NCBI GenBank assembly: GCA_041192685.1
Contig: JBEEMM010000031.1
Coordinates: 1 to 12,649, forward strand
Reading direction: 5' to 3'
Source: TMED14 sp041192685
GTDB taxonomy: Bacteria > Bacteroidota > Bacteroidia > Flavobacteriales > Schleiferiaceae
DNA: 12,649 bases
The position numbers and the translations under genes were made by a program. Below, piece by piece: positions 7,096 through 12,649 of this stretch (position 1 is its first letter; each line of letters begins with the position of its first letter). The notes under the pieces were generated by a model, which was not told the origin of the DNA, made no database searches, and worked only from the letters and a program-made list of their open reading frames with translations.

Positions 7096-7389
7096 TTACT
7101 TCTTCACCGGAACATTCTTCTTCACAGATTCTGCAAAGGTCTTAGCCGGCTTGAATGAAGGAATAAAATGTGCAGGAATCACCAAGGTGGTGTTCTTTGA
7201 AATGTTGCGACCCGTTTTCTGAGCACGGCTCTTGAGCACGAAGCTACCGAAGCCTCGCAGGTAAACGTTTTCGCCGGATTCCATTCCGCTTTTCACTTCG
7301 CGCATGAAGCCTTCTACGGCTGCTAGTACGTCTGCTTTTTCCATTCCAGTACGGTCGGCAATTTTTGATACGATGTCTGCTTTTGTCAT
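7096..7389 (-). CDS. HU/IHF-family DNA-binding protein
   Basis: HU-type nucleoid proteins bind and bend DNA as dimers. The 97-residue product has the full fold: N-terminal helices (1-40, MTKADIVSKIADRTGM), the RGFGSF turn (45-50) and the beta-arm with KTGRNISKN (58-66), then IPSFKPAKTF. The intercalating proline usual after GRN in E. coli HU is replaced by Ile63. I recall the same RNISKNT form in other Bacteroidota, so this is probably a lineage trait. A short Lys-rich tail ends the protein. The ATG at 7389 follows an A-rich leader (CATTAAAAC), typical for initiation in this phylum, where Shine-Dalgarno pairing is rarely used. It is the first gene of the minus-strand cluster. Confidence 0.95.
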   Translation of the reverse strand: MTKADIVSKIADRTGMEKADVLAAVEGFMREVKSGMESGENVYLRGFGSFVLKSRAQKTGRNISKNTTLVIPAHFIPSFKPAKTFAESVKKNVPVKK

Positions 7390-7448
7390 GTTTTAATGAT
7401 GTAAAACGTTTAATTTAAGTGGCCTAGATAAGCCTATTTTAGCGGCCG

Positions 7449-7479
7449 CAAAGATAGTCCGCATTGAAGCAAGAACCAA
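7449..7479 (-). promoter_or_regulatory. HU cluster promoter (TTG - 20 bp - TATCTTTG)
   Basis: On the minus strand TTG (7479-7477), a 20-bp spacer and TATCTTTG (7456-7449) match the Bacteroidota primary-sigma consensus TTG-N19/20-TAnnTTTG at all defined positions. Transcription would start near 7443, giving HU a leader of about 50 nt. The upstream half lies inside the first codons of the divergent mutY. Confidence 0.75.
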
Positions 7480-8447
7480 GTCAAACTACAACAATAGCTG
7501 AAATTTTACTGAAATGGTATGACTTCTACGGGCGTTCTCTGCCTTGGAGGGAAATGAGCAATCATTATGCCATTTGGCTAAGCGAGATAATACTTCAGCA
7601 AACAAGGGTTGAGCAAGGCCTCCCTTACTGGCGGCGATTCCTTCAGGAGCTGCCTAGCGTTCATGATTTAGCCACGGCTGAAACCGAGGTGGTGAAGGGT
7701 CTCTGGAGCGGACTCGGATACTACCGCAGGGCAGACCTGCTTCACCGCGCCGCCCGATTAATTGATGAACAGGGCTGGCCCAAGGGCTACGTGGCTTGGC
7801 TCAAAATACCCGGTGTCGGCCCCTACACGGCAGCTGCACTAGCGTCCATTCTTGACGCTGAGGTGAGGCCGGCGCTTGACGGCAACGCCTACCGCGTGTA
7901 CGCCCGGCTCTCCAACTGGAGTCAGCCCATCGATTCCGCAATAAGTAGGCAGTTTATACATGATTTTAGTCAAAACTTAGTGTCCTCAAGCCGACCTGGC
8001 GACTTCAACCAGGCCATAATGGACTTGGCGCAGAGCCACTGCCTGCCCAAGAATCCTAAATGCAGCGAATGCCCTTTGATCGAATTCTGCGAGGCCGGGC
8101 GGGCTGGAACCGCGGCTTCCTTGCCCATCAAGGTTCGCAAGATCAGGGTGCGCGAAGAACTTTGGCATTTTGGGGTAGTCCGCAAGGGGGCCTATTTTGG
8201 TCTCGTCCAAAGGCCAATTGGCGGAATTTGGTCGGGACTTTACACCCCCGTTCCGCTCGAGGAGGGTCCGACCGAAGGAGGCGCAGAATGCATTGAGCAC
8301 CGATTGAGCCACCGCAAGCTCACCCTCTGCATGCACCCTATTGCCGAGAGTTCCGAAGTCCTGGTTTGGATGACGGCAAAGGAGTGGCGCGATAAGGGTA
8401 TGCCTCAAGCGTTTGAGCATTGGATGACCAAATTCCCGTACCTTTGA
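7464..8447 (+). CDS. mutY: A/G-specific adenine glycosylase MutY
   Basis: MutY removes adenine mispaired with 8-oxoguanine, preventing G:C to T:A mutations. The 327-residue protein shows catalytic Glu41 (SEIILQQTRV), the helix-hairpin-helix LKIPGVGPYTAAALAS (113-128), catalytic Asp139 (LDGNAYRV), and four iron-sulfur cysteines at 193, 200, 203 and 209 in C-x6-C-x2-C-x5-C spacing. A compact NUDIX-like C-terminal domain follows (RPIGGIWSGLY, 250-260; LSH, 281-283, at the 8-oxoG-sensing loop). It is slightly shorter than E. coli MutY (350). A TTG at 7464 is the only plausible start: an in-frame TAG lies at 7455-7457 and the next in-frame ATG is past the N-terminal helix. It diverges from HU and heads the mutY-ssb-gldE-gldD run. 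Confidence 0.95.
   Translation: MKQEPSQTTTIAEILLKWYDFYGRSLPWREMSNHYAIWLSEIILQQTRVEQGLPYWRRFLQELPSVHDLATAETEVVKGLWSGLGYYRRADLLHRAARLIDEQGWPKGYVAWLKIPGVGPYTAAALASILDAEVRPALDGNAYRVYARLSNWSQPIDSAISRQFIHDFSQNLVSSSRPGDFNQAIMDLAQSHCLPKNPKCSECPLIEFCEAGRAGTAASLPIKVRKIRVREELWHFGVVRKGAYFGLVQRPIGGIWSGLYTPVPLEEGPTEGGAECIEHRLSHRKLTLCMHPIAESSEVLVWMTAKEWRDKGMPQAFEHWMTKFPYL
8439..8446 (+). promoter_or_regulatory. Candidate ssb -7 promoter core (TACCTTTG) inside the mutY end
   Basis: TACCTTTG fits TAnnTTTG at every defined position and overlaps the last two codons and stop of mutY. TTTG at 8412-8415 is 23 bp upstream, a long but possible -33 spacing. A start about 5 bp downstream would give ssb an A/T-rich leader of about 25 nt. 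Confidence 0.55.
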
Positions 8448-8476
8448 AGCACTTATAATATCGCATCAAATAATAC

Positions 8477-8980
8477 ATGGCAGGCACTTTAAATAAAGTT
8501 ATGCTCATCGGCAACCTCGGGAAAGACCCTGAAATACGTCGATTCGAAAACGGCGGAATGCTTGTAAAATTCCCCCTCGCTACTACCGAAAATTTTACAG
8601 ACCGCGACGGGAACCGAAAGGAAACTACCGAGTGGCACACCGTGGTGGTGCGTGCGCCTCGCTTGGCCGAGGTCTGTGAGCGTTTTTTACACAAAGGCGA
8701 CAAGGTATTTATTGAAGGTCGAATTCGCTCGCGTCAATGGACCGACGAGCACAACCAAACGCGCTACAACATTGAAATTGCTGCGGATGCCATGACCATG
8801 CTCGGACCCAACCAGCAAGGCCGTACTCGCGACGAAGAGCACCAAGGCCGCACCGGTCGAGGCCGCGACGAAGACCATCGCAAAGGGAGAGACCATGGAA
8901 ACAGCAAGTTCCGAAGTGCTCCCGACAGTCCTTCGTTTGCTGCAGCCGAAGACGACTTCGAGGGCGAAGAGCAATTCTGA
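8477..8980 (+). CDS. ssb: Single-stranded DNA-binding protein
   Basis: SSB coats single-stranded DNA in replication, repair and recombination. The 167-residue product has an N-terminal OB fold (1-110) opening with AGTLNKVMLIGNLGKDPEIR and containing ETTEWHTVVVRAPRLAE and GDKVFIEGRIRSRQW. A charged, Arg/Asp/Glu-rich linker (111-150) follows, and an acidic tail ends EDDFEGEEQF. The tail keeps the acidic run and terminal Phe used to bind partner proteins, but lacks the usual D-D-L/I-P-F ending. The linker contains a 12-residue tandem repeat (115-138). The ATG at 8477 follows an A-rich leader. The gene is 29 bp after mutY and 27 bp before gldE, the order I know from Flavobacteriia. Confidence 0.96.
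   Translation: MAGTLNKVMLIGNLGKDPEIRRFENGGMLVKFPLATTENFTDRDGNRKETTEWHTVVVRAPRLAEVCERFLHKGDKVFIEGRIRSRQWTDEHNQTRYNIEIAADAMTMLGPNQQGRTRDEEHQGRTGRGRDEDHRKGRDHGNSKFRSAPDSPSFAAAEDDFEGEEQF
8819..8890 (+). repeat. 36-bp in-frame tandem repeat in the ssb linker
   Basis: Two adjacent 12-codon units encode GRTRDEEHQGRT and GRGRDEDHRKGR. The core CGCGACGAAGA is identical in both copies (8828-8838 and 8864-8874), exactly 36 bp apart. It appears to be an old tandem duplication in the disordered linker. Confidence 0.7.
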
Positions 8981-9007
8981 GCTCCAAGCAGACCTTAGTA
9001 CCCTATT

Positions 9008-10300
9008 TTGGACCCTGACCCCCTCCCGCAACTTATTTTTTTAGCCATTGATGCAAGTGGCACTGCAGCAGCATGGTCTGTGTTGCTTTTGCTTCTTGCG
9101 GGCTCCTTTATGGCCTCGGCCTCTGAAGTAGCTTTTTTTGCCCTTAGCCCAAGTGAAAAAGACGAACTAGAGCGAAGAAACGGAGGTTCCAAGGTACTGG
9201 AGCTCTGCCGCAAACCCGAATCTTTATTGGCCACGCTCCTAATTTGGAACAACTTTTTTAACCTCGCCTTTGTGCTCGTATGGGGCATATGGATTGGCCA
9301 AGCCATGGCAGACGGCAGCCTCGAGTGGCTGCGGGCAGTTCTTGAAACCGGACTAGCCACCCTTCTCTTGCTCATTTTTGGAGAGGTCTTGCCGAAGTCC
9401 TTCTCCAATCTGAAGCGGATTGAGGTCGGTATTTTTATGGCGCCCATCGTCATGGCCGCAATGAAGCTGGTACGACCCTTGGCTAAAAGCTTAACCTTTA
9501 CCTCGCGGGCTCTGAGCAAGGGGGGTCCAAAATCGTCGGTGACGGTGGCGCAGCTCGAGCGGGCTCTGGAGCTTACCGACAGCAGTGCCACCAGCACCCA
9601 GCAAAAATTATGGCTCCGGGAGATCGTTCGCTTTGGAACCACGAGCATCAAGCAAATATGCACGCCCCGGCAGGATTTGATTGACCTGAGCTCCGCTTGG
9701 GACATCAAGGAGGTGCTCAAGGTTGTTACCGAGAGCGGATACTCGAGGTTGCCCGTCTACCAAGAACAGCGCGACCGAATTATCGGAGTAATGCACACCA
9801 AAGATCTTTTGCCTTTTTTGGGCTCGGATTCAAGTACCGACTGGCAGCACTTAATTAGGCCGGCCATGTTCGTTTCTGAATCCATGAAAATTGACGACCT
9901 GCTGGGCGATTTTAGGGCAAAAAAAATGCACCTTGCCGTAGTGGTTGATGAGTACGGCGGAGTTTCTGGCGTGGTAACCCTCGAGGACGTCATGGAAGAA
10001 ATTGTTGGCGAAATCAACGACGAATTCGACACTGAAAAGAAAATGTTCACCCAATTGGACGAGCGGACCTTTGTTTTTGAGGCTCGAACGCCCCTGCACG
10101 ACGTGCTCCGCGCCATGAACCTTGAGACCGACGTTCTGGAACGCGGAGAGGCCGATACCCTGGCCGGACTAATTCTCGAGCAACTAGGACGCATGCCCGT
10201 CAAAGGAGAACAGCAAGACATCGGCCCCTTAACCTGGACCGTGGAGGCCTGCGACCGCCGCCGAATTGATCGCGTAAAGGTTTCGCGCCGTGAAGACTAA
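9008..10300 (+). CDS. gldE: Gliding motility-associated protein GldE (CNNM/CorC-like, CBS domains)
   Basis: GldE belongs to the HlyC/CorC (CNNM) family. In Flavobacterium it is linked to gliding and type IX secretion, and extra copies can partly compensate for some gldD defects. The 430-residue protein has several N-terminal membrane segments (about 22-45, 72-97, 109-127, 137-157) in a DUF21-like domain, a CBS pair (about 217-340; GYSRLPVYQEQRDRIIGVMH and VVVDEYGGVSGVVTLEDVME), and a C-terminal CorC/transporter-associated domain (348-428, TLAGLILEQLGRMP). The start is TTG at 9008, giving the LDPDP opening typical of GldE; an in-frame TAG lies at 8996-8998 and no ATG lies between. The 3' end overlaps gldD by 11 bp, implying coupled translation. 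Confidence 0.94.
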   Translation: MDPDPLPQLIFLAIDASGTAAAWSVLLLLLAGSFMASASEVAFFALSPSEKDELERRNGGSKVLELCRKPESLLATLLIWNNFFNLAFVLVWGIWIGQAMADGSLEWLRAVLETGLATLLLLIFGEVLPKSFSNLKRIEVGIFMAPIVMAAMKLVRPLAKSLTFTSRALSKGGPKSSVTVAQLERALELTDSSATSTQQKLWLREIVRFGTTSIKQICTPRQDLIDLSSAWDIKEVLKVVTESGYSRLPVYQEQRDRIIGVMHTKDLLPFLGSDSSTDWQHLIRPAMFVSESMKIDDLLGDFRAKKMHLAVVVDEYGGVSGVVTLEDVMEEIVGEINDEFDTEKKMFTQLDERTFVFEARTPLHDVLRAMNLETDVLERGEADTLAGLILEQLGRMPVKGEQQDIGPLTWTVEACDRRRIDRVKVSRRED

Positions 10301-10886
10301 GGGAATTCTACTCGCTGCAGGACTGGCTGGAGTTTTAGGCCTGGCTGCCCTGGTTTTTTGGCCCGAAGCGACGCCGATGCCCAAACCCAAGGGCTACCCG
10401 CGCATCGACCTTCCTGACGCAGAAGCCGTGAGCCTAGAGGCTCGGGTACCCTTTACCTTGGAGCACCACCCTAACGGCCAGTGGGAAGCCAAAAAAGAAG
10501 CGGGCTGGGGAGACTTGGTTTATCCCTTTTGCCAGAGCAGGGTACAGTTTACCTACCTGCCGGTGCGCGGCAACCTGTCAAAGCTCATTGACGACGCCCA
10601 CGACCTAGCCCTCAAGCACAGCGTAGTCGCAGACGGCATGAGCCAAATGGTCTACCTCAATGATTCCCTCAAGGTTTATGGCGTGCTGTTTCGCATTGGA
10701 GGCAATGCCGCAAGCGGACTTCAGTTCTATGCCACCGACAGCGTATCGCATTTCGTGCGCGGAGCCCTCTATGTTTACGCCCATCCTAACGCCGACAGCT
10801 TGTCTCCCGTCCACGCTTTTTTTGAGGACGAATTCAAGCGCTATCTCGAGACGCTTGAATGGCGCGAAGCATCAAGCCAGCCTTAA
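10290..10886 (+). CDS. gldD: Gliding motility protein GldD
   Basis: GldD is normally a lipoprotein needed for gliding and type IX secretion in Bacteroidota. The 198-residue product has the family blocks MPKPKGYPRIDLPD (30-43), PFTLEHHPNGQW, a central YPFCQSRVQFTYLPV, the LKVYGVLFRIGGNAASGLQFYATDS stretch, written here in two halves as LKVYGVLFRIGG and NAASGLQFYATDS, and FVRGALYVYAHPNADSLSPV near the end. The start is GTG at 10290, inside the end of gldE. The N-terminus is a hydrophobic helix (5-23), but the cysteine expected for a lipobox is absent; Trp24 sits where it would be expected. It may therefore be anchored by an uncleaved helix. The last 53 bp overlap the convergent ctaA coding region. 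Confidence 0.93.
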   Translation: MKTKGILLAAGLAGVLGLAALVFWPEATPMPKPKGYPRIDLPDAEAVSLEARVPFTLEHHPNGQWEAKKEAGWGDLVYPFCQSRVQFTYLPVRGNLSKLIDDAHDLALKHSVVADGMSQMVYLNDSLKVYGVLFRIGGNAASGLQFYATDSVSHFVRGALYVYAHPNADSLSPVHAFFEDEFKRYLETLEWREASSQP

Positions 10887-11928
10887 CCACGGCATCGACG
10901 AGAATCATCCATGCGCCGACGCCGAGCATGAGGTGAATGGGTTGGAGTCCGCGCGGCAGCTCAAGGTAGTAGAGCAGAGCGCCCACGGCGGCCTGAAGGC
11001 AAAAAACAACCAAAACCAAACCAGCCCTGGCACGCAGGCCTGCCATTCCCTCGCTGCGTCGGTAGATCCAGTAGGCAAAGCCCAGCAGAACGAGACTAAA
11101 GCTGCGGTGAATCAGCACGCCGGGTTCAAGCTTCGCTACCCAGCCGAGCCTCGATGCGTCAAAACCCAAGTCGTGAACGAGGGCATCAACGCCTTCGCGC
11201 ACGGAGGTTCCCAAGACGGTTTGTGCCAGCAATAGAAAGGCCAATGCCGCAAACATGGCAATCATTTTCTTTAGGTTTTTGGCTGCCGGAGGCTCCGCCC
11301 TCCATAGGTTTTGTTCGGCCAGGCTGTGAACGTTGCGAAAGAGTGCCGTGAGCAAGGCAAGAAGGAAGTAGGCACCCAAAAGATGGTAGGTTATGTGGTG
11401 CGGAACGAGGTTGCCGTCTACCACAACCTTGCCCAGCCAAGCTTCAAATCCCAGAGTAAGCAGGGCCGCGAACATGGTTATGAACCAAAGGGGATGGCTG
11501 CGAAGGAACCTCAGGCTCGCGACCGTGGCGAGCAGCACGGGAATTCCCAAAAACACTCCAAGCAGGCGGTTGATGAACTCAATCCAGGTATGAAGGGGGT
11601 TAAATGTGCTGTAGTCGTGGCGGGTGTACTCCTGCCATAGCGCGCCGGCGAAGGTTGATTGAGGGGCATGGTCGGCTTGGGCAACCCAGAAGGCCTCGCG
11701 GTGCAGCACCATTTGGCCTTGGTGGTAGGAGGCGGTCGGCGACCAGGTCACCTGATCAAGGCGAGTCGGAGGCAGGGCTAGGCCAAAACACTTGGGCCAG
11801 TCGGGGCAACCCATTCCAGAACCCGTCATGCGAACCACCGAGCCTGCAAGCATGACCAGCAGGTTGAGTACGATAGCCCAGCGCAAAAACCGCAGAAGCC
11901 AGGGTGCGTTAACGAGGGGCGCATTCAT
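10834..11928 (-). CDS. ctaA: Heme A synthase, COX15/CtaA family
   Basis: CtaA/Cox15 oxidises heme O to heme A for aa3-type cytochrome oxidases in the inner membrane. The 364-residue protein shows about eight hydrophobic segments. After the first come SVVRMTGSGMGCPDWPKCFG (30-49) with Cys41 and Cys47, then His113 and the E-x-x-x-R motif EFINR (117-121), His177/178/182 in PHHITYHLLG, His274 (LIHRSFSLVLL) and His332 (QPIHLMLG). These are the conserved heme-ligand and catalytic positions of the family. The ATG at 11928 (MNAPLVNAPW) was chosen; a 40-codon upstream extension runs antisense through the transporter gene. A long loop (50-110) between the first two segments is typical of the Bacteroidota/Cox15 form. 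It indicates aerobic respiration with a heme A oxidase. Confidence 0.94.
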   Translation of the reverse strand: MNAPLVNAPWLLRFLRWAIVLNLLVMLAGSVVRMTGSGMGCPDWPKCFGLALPPTRLDQVTWSPTASYHQGQMVLHREAFWVAQADHAPQSTFAGALWQEYTRHDYSTFNPLHTWIEFINRLLGVFLGIPVLLATVASLRFLRSHPLWFITMFAALLTLGFEAWLGKVVVDGNLVPHHITYHLLGAYFLLALLTALFRNVHSLAEQNLWRAEPPAAKNLKKMIAMFAALAFLLLAQTVLGTSVREGVDALVHDLGFDASRLGWVAKLEPGVLIHRSFSLVLLGFAYWIYRRSEGMAGLRARAGLVLVVFCLQAAVGALLYYLELPRGLQPIHLMLGVGAWMILVDAVVKAGLMLRAIQASRDSA

Positions 11929-11933
11929 GGTTG

Positions 11934-11941
11934 TAAAGGTA
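11934..11941 (-). promoter_or_regulatory. Candidate ctaA -7 promoter core (TACCTTTA)
   Basis: On the minus strand TACCTTTA matches TAnnTTTG except for the last base and ends 5 bp before the ctaA ATG at 11928. A TTC about 20 bp upstream (inside the transporter's first codons) is a possible -33 element. It is one arm of the inverted repeat shared with the divergent promoter. Confidence 0.45.
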
Positions 11942-11951
11942 GCGTACCTTT
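11935..11951. repeat. Perfect 7-bp inverted repeat formed by two divergent -7 cores
   Basis: AAAGGTA, spacer GCG, TACCTTT. Each arm is the -7 core of one of the two divergent genes, so the palindrome can be explained by back-to-back promoters. It could also serve as an operator, but nothing in the sequence proves that. Confidence 0.7.
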
Positions 11952-11952
11952 G
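11945..11952 (+). promoter_or_regulatory. Candidate transporter -7 promoter core (TACCTTTG)
   Basis: TACCTTTG fits TAnnTTTG at every defined position and ends 7 bp before the ATG at 11960. The only upstream -33 candidate is a weak TTC 18 bp away (11924-11926), overlapping the ctaA start. Confidence 0.55.
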
Positions 11953-11959
11953 CCGCCTC

Positions 11960-12649
11960 ATGAATCGTTCTGGGGTTGTTTGGGCCCTTTTTATCGCTCT
12001 CGTACTGGTCTGGGGATCGTCTTTTGTGCTGATGAAAGTCGCCATCAAAAGCTTTGAACCCCTTCAAATTGGTGCCCTTCGATTGCTCTTTGCCGCAGCG
12101 ACTGTGCTAGTCATTTCTCGCAAGCATTTTAGCGAGTTTCGCCGCGCGGACTTTTGGCCTCTGACGGTAGTAGCCTTGATGGGCAACTCCCTGCCCTACT
12201 TGCTCTTTCCCTTGGCGGTGGCCGAGGTGCCCTCGGCCCTTGTGGGCGTGGCCAACTCCACAACCCCCGTCTTTGCCCTACTGTTTGGAGTGCTCGCCTT
12301 TGGGCGCAAACTGCATAAAATCCAAGTTTGGGGTGTTCTGGCTGGACTCCTTGGCGCAGTGCTCCTGATAAGCCCTTGGCGCGCCGTGGTTCTGGGCCAA
12401 GAAATTAAATCCTCCTATCTTTTGCTGGCCATACTGGCTTCGGGCTTTTATGGCATCAGCATCAATACCATTGGTTCCAAGCTGAGCCACCTCAGTCCGC
12501 GGGGAATCACCCTCTTTGTAATGCTAATAACCCTGCCTGTGTCGCTAGGAACACTTGGGGTAACGAGGGTTTGGACGAATTTTGGCGCGGACCATTTGCT
12601 TCCGGCCCTGGCCTCGCTAGCCTTCTTGGGTATTGTAAGTACGGGCATT
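11960..12649 (+). CDS. EamA/DMT-superfamily transporter (3' end beyond window)
   Basis: The frame is open for 230 codons from ATG at 11960 to the window edge. The product is very hydrophobic, with about seven visible membrane segments. It opens with SGVVWALFIALVLVWGSSFV, the typical first helix of EamA proteins (V-W-G-S-S-F), followed by QIGALRLLFAA and a first EamA repeat ending near WGVLAGLLGAVLLISPW (residues about 118-134). A second repeat begins at SSYLLLAILASGFYGISI. Full-length members have about 290-310 residues and ten helices, so some 60-80 residues are missing. Members export or import amino acids, metabolites or nucleotide sugars; the substrate cannot be told from sequence. It diverges from ctaA. 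Confidence 0.9.
   Translation, partial: MNRSGVVWALFIALVLVWGSSFVLMKVAIKSFEPLQIGALRLLFAAATVLVISRKHFSEFRRADFWPLTVVALMGNSLPYLLFPLAVAEVPSALVGVANSTTPVFALLFGVLAFGRKLHKIQVWGVLAGLLGAVLLISPWRAVVLGQEIKSSYLLLAILASGFYGISINTIGSKLSHLSPRGITLFVMLITLPVSLGTLGVTRVWTNFGADHLLPALASLAFLGIVSTGI

Noticed and set aside
7442..7449. GCGGCCGC palindrome in the HU/mutY gap
   Set aside because: An 8-bp palindrome in GC-rich DNA (a NotI site). Its position between promoter core and leader could be incidental, and no repeat elsewhere in the window supports an operator role.
8995..9720. 241-codon minus-strand frame opposite gldE
   Set aside because: Ser/Arg-rich composition typical of an antisense shadow. gldE has CBS and CorC domains on the other strand.
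1..12649. Search for a novel system: defence genes, toxin-antitoxin pairs, CRISPR, phage or insertion sequences, tRNA or other structured RNA
   Set aside because: All gaps are too short for RNA genes. No direct-repeat array or terminal inverted repeats were seen, and every gene falls into a known housekeeping, secretion or transport family.

Overview
The window reads as a compact chromosomal segment of a Bacteroidota bacterium, most likely a Flavobacteriales relative. Four things point there: the gene order HU / mutY-ssb-gldE-gldD with rng beside it; the gliding and type IX secretion genes gldE and gldD; a DUF7948/SBBP-type secreted protein; and several promoter cores of the Bacteroidota form TAnnTTTG. 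Base composition is clearly GC-rich for that order (my impression is mid-50s %, not computed). The gene set (cytochrome heme A synthase, MutY, RecX) fits an aerobic, free-living cell. All gaps between genes are at most 74 bp. They sum to about 357 bp, so roughly 97% of the window is coding.

Layout from left to right. A large secreted beta-propeller-like protein (minus strand, C-terminus beyond the left edge) lies downstream of prfB (minus). ltaE, a threonine aldolase, diverges from prfB across only 36 bp and converges on recX, with the two stop codons sharing one CTAG. Next comes a minus-strand cluster transcribed from a well-formed promoter at about 7449-7479: HU-type DNA-binding protein, membrane-anchored TPR protein, a 29-residue basic AURKAIP1/COX24 (mS38/bS22-type) protein, and RNase G. 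It is closed by a strong intrinsic terminator, with recX just beyond. Diverging from HU are mutY, ssb, gldE and gldD on the plus strand. ssb has its own candidate promoter inside the end of mutY, and gldE/gldD overlap by 11 bp. gldD converges on ctaA (heme A synthase, minus) with a 53-bp coding overlap. ctaA diverges across 31 bp from an EamA/DMT transporter that runs off the right edge.

Functionally this is mostly housekeeping: translation termination and ribosome/RNA maintenance (prfB, bS22-like, rng), DNA architecture and repair (HU, mutY, ssb, recX), respiration (ctaA), amino-acid metabolism (ltaE), and the Bacteroidota secretion/gliding pair gldE-gldD, with a probable secreted client at the left edge.

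I see no phage, transposon, CRISPR array, tRNA, rRNA or toxin/defence genes, and no undescribed multi-gene system. The most interesting signals are small-scale. A -7-like promoter core sits a constant 5 bp (7 bp in one case) before the start codon of five genes, suggesting leaderless or near-leaderless transcripts. Two such cores form a perfect 7-bp inverted repeat between ctaA and the transporter gene. prfB has no programmed frameshift. GldD appears to lack its lipobox cysteine. The genome architecture includes several unusual gene overlaps.
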